64,000 nucleotides of DNA from Pseudomonas orientalis (GTDB taxonomy: Bacteria > Pseudomonadota > Gammaproteobacteria > Pseudomonadales > Pseudomonadaceae), in assembly GCF_002934065.1 (NCBI RefSeq), contig NZ_CP018049.1, positions 1,238,501 to 1,302,500 on the forward strand, read 5' to 3'. This document shows positions 43,099 through 53,771 of the stretch, piece after piece. The stretch's first letter is position 1. Each line of letters begins with the position of its first letter. The position numbers were made by a program, and so were the translations under genes. The notes beneath the pieces were generated by a model, which saw nothing but the letters and a program-made list of their open reading frames with translations, made no database searches and was not told where the DNA came from.

Positions 43099-44876
43099 TG
43101 ATTACCAAGACCCGCCAGAAAGCCCGCCCCTTTGCCATTTCACGCTGGAGCGTGCAGCGCAAGCTGGTGCTGGCCTTCTGGCTGGTCAGCGTCATTCCGA
43201 CCATGATCGCGGCGGAACTGGCCGCCACCACGCTGTCGCAGATTTTCGACAGCAACGTGCGCATCTGGCTGCAGGAGTCGACCAAGATCGTCAAGGACGA
43301 GATCGGCGATATCCTTCACGATAACGCGCGCATGGCCAAGCTGTTCCTGCGCTACACCAGCCCACCCTCAACCAGGCAGGCTGAACGGCATGACCAGCTC
43401 ACCGCCGACATCGCCAGCGCCACCGACATCGATGTGGTGGCACTGATTCGTACCAGCGACCACAAGGTGCTGTTCAGCACCGCCGCCGACGATATCGTCA
43501 AGCAGATCAGCCTGACCAGCAATGCGGTGTTGCAGACCATACAGGTGGCCGGTGTGAGCACGGGCCTGGTGGTGTCGACCTTCGAGACCACCCGCGATGG
43601 GGTCGATTATGTGCTGCTGGTGGCGACTTACCTGGACAGCAGTTTCCTCACCAGCGTGGCCGACGTGCATTCCCTCGACCTGCGCTTGTACCTGGCCAAC
43701 ACGTCGGGGTTTTCCGAGATATTCTCGACTCAGCGTTTCGAAAATCACCCGTCGCGCATTCCCAAAGACGTCGAAGCCGAGCTGCGCAGCACCCGGCAGC
43801 CGAGCGAGCAGTTCACCACTCAGTACAGCGGCTTGTACTGGCCGATATTCAACGACGACGGCGAGCTGCAAGGCGTGATCTTCAGCGGCCTGCTGCGCCA
43901 CACGAGCCTGGTGGGGCTGGTGAACCAGAGCAATTTGTTCCTGCTGATTTTCCTGGTCAGCTCGGCGCTGTCGCTGGCCGCAGGCATGTGGGTGTCGCGA
44001 CGCCTGACCCAGCCGCTGCGCGACTTGTCCCAGGGCGTGAATGCGGTGATCTCCGGCAACTACACGCACCGCGTCGTGGTCAGCGGCGGCGACGAACTGG
44101 CGCAACTGAGCAGCACGTTCAACCACATGACTGCACGGCTGGGCGAATTGCATCATCTGGAAGCCCAGCTACGCCGGCGTGACCGCCTGCATGCCCTGGG
44201 TGAAGTCGCCATGGGCCTGGCCCATGAAATCCGCAACCCGCTGGGCATCATCAAGACCGCCACCCAACTGCTGCATCGTCGCGCCGACCTGCCGGACACC
44301 GACAAGCGCCACCTGGAGTACGTCATCAGCGAGGTCAGCCGGATCAACGAACTGATCACTGAATTCCTCGATTTCGCCAAGCCCAATCCGCCGATGCGCG
44401 TCCTGCAACCGGCACGCGCGCTGGTGGAGGAAATTCTCGGCTTCTGCGCCCCGGAGTTGAGCACTCACAACATCGACGCCCAGATTGACGACCAGGCGCC
44501 CGACGCCACGATCTACGCCGACGCCAAGCAGCTCAAGCAGGCCTGTCTCAACCTGATTCTCAACGCCATCGACGCGATGCCCGAAGGCGGGCGCCTCACC
44601 CTGGGTATCCGCAGCGCGGGCAACAATACCGTGATCAGCATCGCCGATACCGGTGAGGGCATCCCGGCGGATATGGTCGAGCGCATCTTCACGCCCTTTG
44701 TCACCACCAAGGCCTCGGGCACAGGCCTGGGCCTGGCCAAGGTCTATTCCATCATGGAAAGTCACGACGGCAGCATCGAGTGCGTCACCGAGAAAGATGC
44801 CGGCGCCACCTTCAACCTGTACATTCCGGCTAACGGTGAAGACAACGGCGAGTATGAGGACGGGCATGACGCATAA
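43098..44876 (+). CDS. Membrane histidine kinase of the sigma54 operon
   Basis: This 592-residue protein has a first membrane segment near residues 20-45 (LVLAFWLVSVIPTMIAAELA), a periplasmic Cache-like sensor to about 285, and a second segment LFLLIFLVSSALSLAAGMWV. A HAMP domain follows, then HisKA with GLAHEIRNPLGI and a HATPase with NLILNAIDAM, DTGEGIP and SGTGLGLAK. It is of the NtrB/AtoS/ZraS type that pairs with sigma54 regulators. Its start overlaps the acyltransferase stop and its stop overlaps the regulator start. Confidence 0.88.
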   Translation: MITKTRQKARPFAISRWSVQRKLVLAFWLVSVIPTMIAAELAATTLSQIFDSNVRIWLQESTKIVKDEIGDILHDNARMAKLFLRYTSPPSTRQAERHDQLTADIASATDIDVVALIRTSDHKVLFSTAADDIVKQISLTSNAVLQTIQVAGVSTGLVVSTFETTRDGVDYVLLVATYLDSSFLTSVADVHSLDLRLYLANTSGFSEIFSTQRFENHPSRIPKDVEAELRSTRQPSEQFTTQYSGLYWPIFNDDGELQGVIFSGLLRHTSLVGLVNQSNLFLLIFLVSSALSLAAGMWVSRRLTQPLRDLSQGVNAVISGNYTHRVVVSGGDELAQLSSTFNHMTARLGELHHLEAQLRRRDRLHALGEVAMGLAHEIRNPLGIIKTATQLLHRRADLPDTDKRHLEYVISEVSRINELITEFLDFAKPNPPMRVLQPARALVEEILGFCAPELSTHNIDAQIDDQAPDATIYADAKQLKQACLNLILNAIDAMPEGGRLTLGIRSAGNNTVISIADTGEGIPADMVERIFTPFVTTKASGTGLGLAKVYSIMESHDGSIECVTEKDAGATFNLYIPANGEDNGEYEDGHDA

Positions 44877-46263
44877 CGTATTGGTGGTCGATGACGAGCC
44901 CAAGCTCTGTGAACTGCTGTCGTCCGCCCTGAGCCAGAACGGCATTCAGGTGTTTACCGCCGGCAACGGCCTGCACGCGCTCAAAGTGCTGGAGCAGGAG
45001 GACATCGACCTGGTCATCAGCGACTGGCGCATGCCGGGCATGGACGGGCCGGCGTTGCTGGCCGAGATCAAGCAGCGTTATCCACACGTGCCGGTGATCG
45101 TGATGACGGCCTACAGCACGGTGAAAAATGCCGTGCAATCGATGCGCAATGGCGCCTACGACTACATTGCCAAGCCGTTCGATATCGACGAACTCGACAT
45201 CACCGTGGCCAAGGCCCTGCAATTTCGCGACATCATGCGCGATAACGCACGGCTGCGCGCCGAGCTGGATGAGCACGCCCAGTTCGACAGCCTGGTGGGC
45301 GACAGCCCGGCGTTTCGCAAAGTGCTGCAAGCGGTGGACTCGGTGCGCGACAGCAGCGCAACCATCCTGCTGACCGGCGAAAGCGGCACCGGCAAGGAAA
45401 TGGTCGCCCGCGCCATTCACAAGCACGGCAGCCGTGCCGACCAGCCGTTCGTGGCGGTCAATTGCGCGGCGATCCCTGAAGGTTTGCTGGAAAGCGAGAT
45501 GTTCGGTCATCGCAAAGGCGCGTTCACCGGCGCCGTGGCCGACCGGGTAGGGCGCTTCATGCAGGCCGACAAGGGCACGCTGTTCCTCGATGAGGTCGGT
45601 GATATGCCGTTGGCCTTGCAGGCCAAGATCCTGCGCGCCCTGCAGGAGCGGGTTATCGAGCCGGTGGGCGACCCCCGCGAGCGCAAGGTGGACGTGCGGG
45701 TGATCGCCGCCACCAACAAGAACCTGCTGGACGCAGTGGCCAACAAGGAGTTTCGCGAAGACCTGTATTACCGCCTGAATGTCTTCCCGATTCCGCTGCC
45801 GGCCCTGCGCGAGCGTGTGGAAGATATCGCGCCCCTGGCCCGGCACTTCGCCCGCACCCTCAGCGCGACGGCCGGCAAACGCATCAGCGGGTTCAGTCCC
45901 GAAGCCTTGCAGGCCATGGCGGCGTACCACTGGCCGGGTAATATCCGCGAGCTGCAAAACTGCGTGGAGCGGGCGACCATCGTGGCGGCGTCGCCGGTGA
46001 TCGAAGATATCGATTTGCCGGGTTACCTGTTCGCCTCCAGGCCCGCCGAGGCCGGCGCGGCGACAATCCTGAGTGATGGGCCGGGTTTGCCGCAGGATCT
46101 GGATGCGGCGCTGGCGGAGGTGGAGAAGGCTTATATCCTGGCGGCCTTGCAGGAGAGCAACGGGGTACAGGCTGCGGCGGCGCAGCGCATCGGGATTTCA
46201 GAGCGCAGTTTCTGGTACCGCCTGAAGAAGCTCGGCATCCAGGTCGACAAAATAGTCCGCTGA
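44866..46263 (+). CDS. Sigma54-dependent response regulator (NtrC family)
   Basis: This 465-residue protein has a receiver (1-120, phospho-acceptor in ISDWRMPGMDG), an AAA+ domain with Walker A GESGTGKE, the sigma54 contact loop KGAFTGA, Walker B GTLFLDEVGDMP, and a Fis-type HTH ending AAAQRIGISERSFWYRLKKL. The first codons overlap the kinase gene by 11 bp. All features for phosphorylation-controlled activation at a -24/-12 promoter are intact. The only such promoter I found nearby heads this same operon, so it probably activates its own operon. Confidence 0.9.
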   Translation: MTHNVLVVDDEPKLCELLSSALSQNGIQVFTAGNGLHALKVLEQEDIDLVISDWRMPGMDGPALLAEIKQRYPHVPVIVMTAYSTVKNAVQSMRNGAYDYIAKPFDIDELDITVAKALQFRDIMRDNARLRAELDEHAQFDSLVGDSPAFRKVLQAVDSVRDSSATILLTGESGTGKEMVARAIHKHGSRADQPFVAVNCAAIPEGLLESEMFGHRKGAFTGAVADRVGRFMQADKGTLFLDEVGDMPLALQAKILRALQERVIEPVGDPRERKVDVRVIAATNKNLLDAVANKEFREDLYYRLNVFPIPLPALRERVEDIAPLARHFARTLSATAGKRISGFSPEALQAMAAYHWPGNIRELQNCVERATIVAASPVIEDIDLPGYLFASRPAEAGAATILSDGPGLPQDLDAALAEVEKAYILAALQESNGVQAAAAQRIGISERSFWYRLKKLGIQVDKIVR

Positions 46264-46280
46264 GCGAATGTGATTGAAAC

Positions 46281-46370
46281 TGTGGGAGGGGGCTTGCCCC
46301 CGATTGCGGTGTGTCAGTCACCTTATCTTCAACTGACCCACCGCTATCGGGGGCAAGCCCCCTCCCACAG
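46281..46370. repeat. REP doublet, GGGGGCTTGCCCCC family
   Basis: Perfect inverted REP arms around a ~40-bp spacer, placed between the convergent response-regulator and glpM-like genes. Confidence 0.88.
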
Positions 46371-46385
46371 TTGGACTGTGGTGTG

Positions 46386-46723
46386 TCAGGAGTGCAGGCG
46401 TACCCACACGCTGACCAGTACGGTTGCAGCTATCAGCCACGCCACCGCCGCGACTGCGAGCGACGCCTCCAGCCGCATCCGATCCACCACCACATACAAC
46501 GTGGCCAGGTACACAAAGTACGGAATGATCGACCACATCCCGAACAGTATCGTGGTCTTCAGGTCCTCCACGGAGCGGCCCTTGCCGACGATGTAGTGGG
46601 CGATCAGCGCAAAGGTGGGAAACAGCGGCACCAGGCCTGCGATGTAATAGTTTTTGGTCTTGGCCAGTGCCGCCAATATCAGCACTACCGCAGCGCCAAG
46701 CGCGGCTTTCAGAAATAGATCCA

Positions 46724-46724
<1 letters not shown>
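46386..46724 (-). CDS. glpM: GlpM-family membrane protein
   Basis: This 112-residue protein has four hydrophobic helices: LKAALGAAVVLILAALAKT, YYIAGLVPLFPTFALIAHY, IIPYFVYLATLYVVVD and LAVAAVAWLIAATVLVSVWV. The sequence NYYIAGLVPLFPTFALIAHY is typical of the GlpM family, named for an effect on alginate in P. aeruginosa; the biochemical role is unknown. Its ATG overlaps the aauR stop (ATGA), so it is co-transcribed with aauSR although no functional link is established. Confidence 0.82.
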
Positions 46725-48057
<1,333 letters not shown>

Positions 48058-48061
<4 letters not shown>

Positions 48062-49959
48062 GTCGACTCAACTTTTTCAGCGCCCGCCAACGGCAGGTTC
48101 AGGACAAACGCGGTACCACCACTGGCCGGGTGTTCCACCGCCAGGCTGCCGCCGGTGGCGGCCGCGAGGCTCGCGGAGAGGGTCAGGCCCAGGCCCAGGC
48201 CTTGCTCGCCGGGTTTGGTGGTAAAGAACGGCTCGAACAGATGCTTGCGGGCTTCGGCGTCGATGCCGTGGCCATTATCGCGCACCCGCAGGCGATATTT
48301 GCCCTCGGCGCTCTGGCCTTCCAGCCACAACTGCGGCGCCGGTTGTGCCTGCATCGCGTCGAGGGCATTGCCGATCAGGTTGACCAGAATCTGCTCCAGG
48401 CGTGTCTGATCGATCTGCAGTTGGGCATTGGCGAACTCACGGTGCACGGTCACGGGCAGGCTGTCCAGGCGCGCGCCAAGCACCTGGAACGCCGCGTCCA
48501 CGGCCTTGGCCAGGCTCGCCTCGCCCTGGTCGTCACCGCGCCGGGCAAACGAGCGCAGGCTGGCGGTGATGCGGCCCATGCGGTCGATCAGTTCGTTGAT
48601 GGTCTTGAGGTTGGCGCTCGCGGTGTCCAGGGCTCCGCGTTCGAGGAAACGCACGGTGTTACCGGACAGGGTACGCAGCGCGGCCAGGGGTTGATTCAAT
48701 TCGTGGGCGATGCTGGTGGACATCTGGCCGATCGCCGCGAGTTTGCCGGCCTGCACCAGTTCGTCCTGGGCGTGGCGCAAGGTCTCTTCGGCCTGGCGCC
48801 GTTCGCGAATCTGGCCCTTGAGGCGTTCATTGCTGGCGCGCAGGTCGGCGGTGCGTTCGGCGATCCGTCGCTCCAGTTGGCTGTTGGCTTCCTGCAGGGC
48901 TTCCCGCGCGGCAAGACGGGTGGCGATGACCTTGCGTCGCTCATTCCAGGCAATCAGCAAAAACGCGACCAGGCCGAACGCGACCGCGACCAGAATGCCC
49001 TGATTGATCGCGGCGCGGCGCAGGTCATTGAGCGGGGTGAGCAGGGTGAAATTCCACGGCGTGTCATTCAAGGGCCGGGTTTGCGCCAGGTAGCTGACTT
49101 CGTGCTTGTCGCTGACCACTTCGCTGTTGGCCGGGAACGTCAGCTTTTCGCTGCCTTCGTTCAAGCGCTCGCGGGCCAGGGGCTCCAGTGCGTTCAGGGT
49201 CGCCCAGTAATATTGCAGGCTGTGCGCCAGTCGGTCCCGGGTGTCATCGCTCAGGGGCCGCACCGCCTTGAGGCGACGTGCCGGATCACTGGACAGGATG
49301 ATGATGCCGTTTTCGTCACTGACAAAGGCCTCGAGGCGCGCGCGCTGCCAGCGTTCCTCAAGCGCTTCCAGGCGCACCTTGACCACGGCGACACCGATGA
49401 TCTTGCCGTGCTCTTCCAGGCCATGAGCCAGGTAGTAGCCGGGTTCGCCGTTGGTGCTGCCGATGCCGTAGAAACGCCCGGGCTGGCCGCGTACGGCGTT
49501 CTGGAAATAGGCGCGAAAGGACAGGTCTTCACCCTGGTAACTGTCGGCGTCGCGCCAGTTACTGGTGGCCAGTACCCGACCGGTGGTGTCCATCACGTAG
49601 ATGGCCCGGCTGCGGCTGCGGCGGTTCAGACCTTCAAGGTAATCGTTGACGGTCTTGCGGGTTTCCTGGCTGGGATCGGCCAGGAGCAGGGAAACGCTGG
49701 ATTCCAGCTCAAGCAGGCTGGGCAGGTAGGTGTATTTGCTCAGTTCGCTTTCGACGGTGCGGGCATGCAACTCCAACTGGCGTCCGCCATTGTCGCTGAG
49801 GGTGCGGATGCCGTAGTACTCACTGACCCAGAAGCCGATATAACCCAGGCCGATCATCAGGGCGATGATCAACGGCGGCAGGAACAGTTGGCGTATCAGA
49901 CGAGGCTTCACGGCAAGTGATGGCGGCGCGGCGCGATATTGATTGGGGTCGCATTTCAT
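48058..49959 (-). CDS. aauS: Sensor histidine kinase AauS
   Basis: This 633-residue DctB-like kinase has a membrane segment at about 25-47 (LFLPPLIIALMIGLGYIGFW), a periplasmic double-Cache sensor to ~305 and a second segment GILVAVAFGLVAFLLIAW. A coiled coil follows, then HisKA with SIAHELNQPLAAL and a HATPase with NLIGNALDAM and DNGHGID. Acidic amino acids are the expected ligand by family and context. ATG 49959 is preferred over a GTG one codon upstream. It is co-oriented with aatJQMP but separated by a REP doublet. Confidence 0.87.
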
Positions 49960-50004
49960 CACAGATGCCTTGGGTCAACCAGCGCTGCCAGCCTGTGTGG
50001 TCCA

Positions 50005-50095
50005 CTGTGGGAGGGGGCTTGCCCCCGATAGCAGTGTGTCAGTCGGTACACCTTTAACTGATCCACCGCTATCGGGGGCTTGCCCCCTCCCACAT
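50005..50095. repeat. REP doublet, GGGGGCTTGCCCCC family
   Basis: Two REPs in inverted arrangement between aatP and aauS. The right copy has GGGGGCTTGCCCCC in place of GGGGGCAAGCCCCC, so its centre is flipped relative to sister elements. Confidence 0.85.
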
Positions 50096-50124
50096 TGGCC
50101 CGGTTTCGGCAGGGGAAGCTTTAC

Positions 50125-50859
50125 TTAGTGCTGCAGGATTTTCTCAAGGAAGTGCTGCGCACGTTCGGAGCGGGCGCTGATGTCGCCGAAGAACTCTTCT
50201 TTCGGGCAGTCTTCGATGATCTTGCCGGCGTCCATGAAGATCACGCGGTCGGCCACTTTGCGCGCAAAGCCCATCTCGTGGGTCACGCACATCATGGTCA
50301 TGCCTTCCTGGGCCAGTTGCACCATCACGTCGAGCACTTCGTTGACCATTTCCGGGTCCAGCGCCGAGGTCGGTTCGTCGAACAGCATGACGATCGGGTC
50401 CATGGCCAGGGCGCGGGCAATCGCCACACGTTGCTGCTGACCACCGGACAGTTGGCCCGGGTGCTTGTGGGCATGGGCCGACAGGCCTACGCGCTCGAGC
50501 AGTTGCAGGCCCTTCTGGGTGGCTTCTTCCTTGCTGCGGCCGAGCACCTTGATCTGCGCGATGGTCAGGTTTTCGGTGATGGTCAGGTGCGGGAACAACT
50601 CGAAGTGCTGGAACACCATGCCCACGCGCGAGCGCAGTTTCGGCAGGTTGGTCTTCGGGTCGGCAATCGAGGTGCCGTCCACGACTACGTCGCCCTTCTG
50701 GAACGGTTCCAGCGCGTTGACACACTTGATCAGCGTGGATTTGCCCGAGCCGGACGGCCCGCACACCACGATCACTTCGCCTTTTTTAACCTCGGTGCTG
50801 CAGTCGGTCAGCACCTGGAAGTCGCCATACCACTTGTTGATGTTCTTGATAGAGATCAT
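50125..50859 (-). CDS. aatP: Glutamate/aspartate ABC transporter, ATP-binding subunit
   Basis: This 244-residue ATPase has Walker [11 protein letters not shown]-loop, signature [16 protein letters not shown], Walker [12 protein letters not shown] and the H-loop THEMGFA. It belongs to the polar amino-acid family (GlnQ/GltL) that powers uptake through the AatQM permeases. The ATG overlaps the aatM stop by 3 bp. It is the last gene of aatJQMP and is followed by a REP doublet. Confidence 0.93.
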   Translation of the reverse strand: MISIKNINKWYGDFQVLTDCSTEVKKGEVIVVCGPSGSGKSTLIKCVNALEPFQKGDVVVDGTSIADPKTNLPKLRSRVGMVFQHFELFPHLTITENLTIAQIKVLGRSKEEATQKGLQLLERVGLSAHAHKHPGQLSGGQQQRVAIARALAMDPIVMLFDEPTSALDPEMVNEVLDVMVQLAQEGMTMMCVTHEMGFARKVADRVIFMDAGKIIEDCPKEEFFGDISARSERAQHFLEKILQH

Positions 50860-51527
50860 ACGGCAAACCTTTTTTGCAGACGCTTGACCAGCAGCGAGGC
50901 GGAAAAGCTGATGATGAAGTAGACGACACCGGCGAAAATCAGGAACTCATTGGAACGGCCGATGATGTCGCCGTTGGAGCGGGCGGAGTTGAGGAAGTCC
51001 ACCAGGCCCACGGTGTAGACCAGCGAAGTGTCCTGGAACAGGATGATCGACTGTTGCAGCAGCAACGGCGTCATCTTGCGGAACGCCTGCGGCAGGATGA
51101 TCAGCCGCATGGTCTGGCCGTAGGTCATGCCCATCGCCTGAGCGGCAGCCATCTGTCCCTTGGGGATCGACTGCACGCCGGCCCGCACGATTTCACAGAA
51201 GTACGCGGCTTCGAACATCATGAACGCCACGACGCACGAGGTGAACGCGCCGATCGGCGTGTCTTCGCCGGTGATCCAGCGCAGCACGAAGGGCACCGCC
51301 AGGTAGAACCAGGTGATGACCAGCAGCAGCGGGATCGAACGGAAGTAGTTCACATAGGCGCCGGCCACGCGGGACAGCAGCTTGCTGGACGACAGGCGCA
51401 TCAGCGCGAGGATCGTGCCCAGGATGATGCCGCCCACCACGCCCATGACCATCAGTTGCAGGGTCATGACCATGCCGTTCCACAGGCCCGGGATCGCGGG
51501 GATGATGCCGCTGAAATCGAAGTCCAT
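50856..51527 (-). CDS. aatM: Glutamate/aspartate ABC transporter, permease subunit
   Basis: This 223-residue permease is of the His/Glu/Gln/Arg/opine family. It has about five membrane segments and the EAA loop [20 protein letters not shown] (here AAQAMGMT). The conserved [14 protein letters not shown] lies before it. It starts with ATG 51527, overlapping the aatQ stop by one base (TAATG). It pairs with AatQ to form the channel. Confidence 0.92.
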   Translation of the reverse strand: MDFDFSGIIPAIPGLWNGMVMTLQLMVMGVVGGIILGTILALMRLSSSKLLSRVAGAYVNYFRSIPLLLVITWFYLAVPFVLRWITGEDTPIGAFTSCVVAFMMFEAAYFCEIVRAGVQSIPKGQMAAAQAMGMTYGQTMRLIILPQAFRKMTPLLLQQSIILFQDTSLVYTVGLVDFLNSARSNGDIIGRSNEFLIFAGVVYFIISFSASLLVKRLQKRFAV

Positions 51528-52273
51528 TATTTACCCCCCACGGAGATCAGGCCGGGCACTGCGACTTTCTTCTCGACCACACGCATCAGCAGCATCAGGC
51601 TCATGTTCAGGGTGAAGTAGATCAGCGTGGCCAGGGTGAAGGCTTCAAACAGGTTGGCCGAAAACTCGGCGGTCTGCTTGGTTTGCGCCAGCAGTTCCAT
51701 CAAGCCGATCAGGGACGCCACGGAGGAGTTCTTGAACACGTTGAGGAATTCGGAGGTAAGCGGCGGAATGATGATGCGGTAGGCCTGGGGCAGCAGCACG
51801 TTCCAGTAGATCTGCGGCAGCTTGAAACCCATGGCGCGGGCTGCGGATTCCTGGCCGCGTGGCAGCGCCTGGATACCGGTGCGCACTTGTTCGCACACAC
51901 GGGCGGCGGTGAACAGGCCCAGACAGACGACGACGCTCAGGTAGGCGGAAGTAGTCGGGTTCAGGTCCTGCTTGTACCAGTCCTGCAGGTTCTGCGGCAG
52001 CAGATCGGGTACCAGGAAGTACCAGATAAACAGTTGAACCAGCAGCGGCACGTTACGAAACAGTTCCACGTAGCAGGTCGCGATACCCGATACGAGGCGG
52101 TTCGGTACAGTGCGCATGACCCCCAGAATGGAGCCCAGCAGCAAGGCGACAATCCATGCCACGACAGCGATGGCGATGGTCCAGCCCAGGCCGGCGATGT
52201 ACCAGTCGAGATAAGTCTCGCTGCCCACGCCGGTGGACTTGAAGAACACGCCCCAGTCCCAGTTGTAATTCAT
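51527..52273 (-). CDS. aatQ: Glutamate/aspartate ABC transporter, permease subunit
   Basis: This 248-residue permease has an N-terminal NWDWGVFFKS typical of GltJ-like subunits, several membrane segments, ELFRNVPLLVQLFIWYFLVP and the EAA loop ARAMGFKLPQIYWNVLLPQA. GGGAG lies 7 bases before ATG 52273. It is separated from aatJ by 193 bp that include a strong hairpin, which probably sets the lower expression of membrane subunits relative to the binding protein. Confidence 0.92.
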   Translation of the reverse strand: MNYNWDWGVFFKSTGVGSETYLDWYIAGLGWTIAIAVVAWIVALLLGSILGVMRTVPNRLVSGIATCYVELFRNVPLLVQLFIWYFLVPDLLPQNLQDWYKQDLNPTTSAYLSVVVCLGLFTAARVCEQVRTGIQALPRGQESAARAMGFKLPQIYWNVLLPQAYRIIIPPLTSEFLNVFKNSSVASLIGLMELLAQTKQTAEFSANLFEAFTLATLIYFTLNMSLMLLMRVVEKKVAVPGLISVGGK

Positions 52274-52419
52274 TAGGGTCTCCCCCGAAATCGATCGATG
52301 TACAAGCACCCGCTTGGGGAATGCCATTTCCCACCTGACGTTGAACGCCAGGCACACACGATCGGCTCGAAAACCGCCAGGTCGAGTGTTCCAAGTTAAA
52401 GCCAGCAGGTATTAACAGA

Positions 52420-52449
52420 CGCCTGAGGGAGGGTTGGCTCCCTCAGGCG
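52420..52449 (-). promoter_or_regulatory. Intercistronic hairpin between aatJ and aatQ
   Basis: A perfect 12-bp stem (CGCCTGAGGGAG / CTCCCTCAGGCG) with a 6-nt loop lies 17 bp past the aatJ stop. No real T-run follows on the minus strand, so partial attenuation or 3'-end stabilisation of the aatJ mRNA is likelier than full termination. Confidence 0.75.
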
Positions 52450-52466
52450 ATAAGCTTAGTCAGGTA

Positions 52467-53393
52467 TCAGATTTTTACTTCTGGCGCTGGTTTGTCGCTT
52501 GGGTTGGCGATCAGCTCCTTGACCTTGTCGCTCATCGGGAAGTTCAGGTTCAGGCCTTTCGGTGGGATCGGGCTTTCGAACCACTTGGCGTAGATCTTGT
52601 TGATCTCGCCGGACTTGTACAGGCCGACAATGGCGTCATCCACGGCTTTCTTGAAGTCCGGGTCGCCCTTGCGGACCATGCACGCATAGGCTTCGAAGGA
52701 CTGCGGAGTACCGGTGATGACCCAGTCGTCCGGCTTCTTGGCCTTGGCTTCTTCACCGGCCAGCAGGGCGTCGTCCATCATGAACGCAACGGCGCGGCCG
52801 CTTTCGAGCATCTGGAAGGATTCGCCGTGGTCTTTGGCGGAGATGACGTTCATGCCCATCTGCTTGTCGGCGTTCATCGCCTTGATGATGCGCTCGGACG
52901 TGGTGCCGGCGGTGGTCACGACGTTCTTGCCTTTCAGGTCGGCAAAGTCGGCGTAGGACGGCTTGCCTTCCTTGTCTTTCTTGACCAGCAGGCGGGTGCC
53001 GATTTCGAAGATGTTGGTGGTGAAATCAACTTGCTGGGCGCGTTCGGCGTTGTTGGTGGTGGAGCCACACTCAAGGTCCGCGGTACCGTTCTGGATCAGC
53101 GGGATACGGGTTTGCGAGGTCACCAGGTTGTACTTGACCTTCAGGTCTGGCTTGTTCAGGTCTTTTTTCAGGGCTTCGACGACGGCCAGCTGAATGTCGT
53201 GGGAGTAGCCGACAGGCTTGCCCGAACCATCCGCAATGTAGGAAAACGGGATGGAGCTGTCGCGGTGAGCGAGAGTAATAGTGCCGGAGTCGTTGATTTT
53301 CTTCAGCGTGCCGGTGAGTTCGGCGGCGAAAACTGGAGTGCTGATCAGAGCAGCAGCGATAGCTGCGCCCAGGATATGGGGAACGATGCGCAT
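52467..53393 (-). CDS. aatJ: Glutamate/aspartate periplasmic binding protein
   Basis: This 308-residue protein has a signal peptide (cleavage after STPVFA). Family-3 solute-binding features include SGTITLAHRDSSIPFSYI, NGTADLECGSTTNNAERAQQ and FTTNIFEIGTRLLVKK, matching GltI/AatJ. It binds glutamate and aspartate. GAGGAAG lies 6 bases before ATG 53393. A sigma54 promoter and two AauR-type sites lie upstream. Confidence 0.93.
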   Translation of the reverse strand: MRIVPHILGAAIAAALISTPVFAAELTGTLKKINDSGTITLAHRDSSIPFSYIADGSGKPVGYSHDIQLAVVEALKKDLNKPDLKVKYNLVTSQTRIPLIQNGTADLECGSTTNNAERAQQVDFTTNIFEIGTRLLVKKDKEGKPSYADFADLKGKNVVTTAGTTSERIIKAMNADKQMGMNVISAKDHGESFQMLESGRAVAFMMDDALLAGEEAKAKKPDDWVITGTPQSFEAYACMVRKGDPDFKKAVDDAIVGLYKSGEINKIYAKWFESPIPPKGLNLNFPMSDKVKELIANPSDKPAPEVKI

Positions 53394-53504
53394 CAATACT
53401 TCCTCGACATTTGTTTTTTTTATGAAGCCAGCTAAACGGCTCTCTTGTACAGCGAATGCCTTGACGGCTCCTGAGGCGTCTCGGGCAATCGTCAGGAAGT
53501 GTAG

Positions 53505-53520
53505 AGCATGAGTCGTGCCA
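53505..53520 (-). promoter_or_regulatory. Sigma54 (-24/-12) promoter of aatJ
   Basis: On the minus strand TGGCACGACTCATGCT has GG-N10-GC spacing. Transcription would begin near 53493, about 100 bp before aatJ. This fits control by the sigma54-dependent AauR encoded downstream. Confidence 0.85.
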
Positions 53521-53596
53521 TACGGCAATTAAAAGCTTAACTGCATGATTTATATGAATATTAACTTTGTATGACGGTTGCGCTTTGCATCCTGGG

Positions 53597-53642
53597 TACG
53601 GCTAACCGAATGGAGAGGCTGTATAGCGTTCGGAAAACCGAA
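53597..53642 (-). promoter_or_regulatory. Two AauR-type upstream activating sites
   Basis: TTCGGAAAACCGAA at 53629-53642 matches TTCGG-N4-CCGAA, the motif reported for AauR; TACGGCTAACCGAA at 53597-53610 matches with one change. They are 32 bp apart (three helical turns), roughly 110 and 140 bp upstream of the predicted start. Confidence 0.8.
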
Positions 53643-53660
53643 TCTCAAGCCTGCTGACGG

Positions 53661-53757
53661 TAGGAGCGAGCTTGCTCGCGAAAAACGCAAAAGCGCCGCG
53701 TTTATTCTGGATAAACGCGGCGCTCTCGGGTTTTTCGCGAGCAAGCTCGCTCCTACA
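53661..53757. repeat. 97-bp REP doublet with perfectly paired interior
   Basis: Inverted REPs (GTAGGAGCGAGCTTGCTCGC and complement) enclose a second perfect 13-bp stem, GCGCCGCGTTTAT / ATAAACGCGGCGC, so nearly the whole element can fold into one hairpin. It lies between the aatJ upstream sites and glpD. Together with the sigma54 region it fills the gene-free stretch 53394-53771. Confidence 0.85.
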
Positions 53758-53771
53758 GTGTCGGCAGGGCG

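Noticed and set aside
48130..49920. 596-codon open frame on the plus strand
   Set aside because: It lies entirely antisense to aauS, which has complete kinase motifs; the long frame is a by-product of GC-rich codon use.
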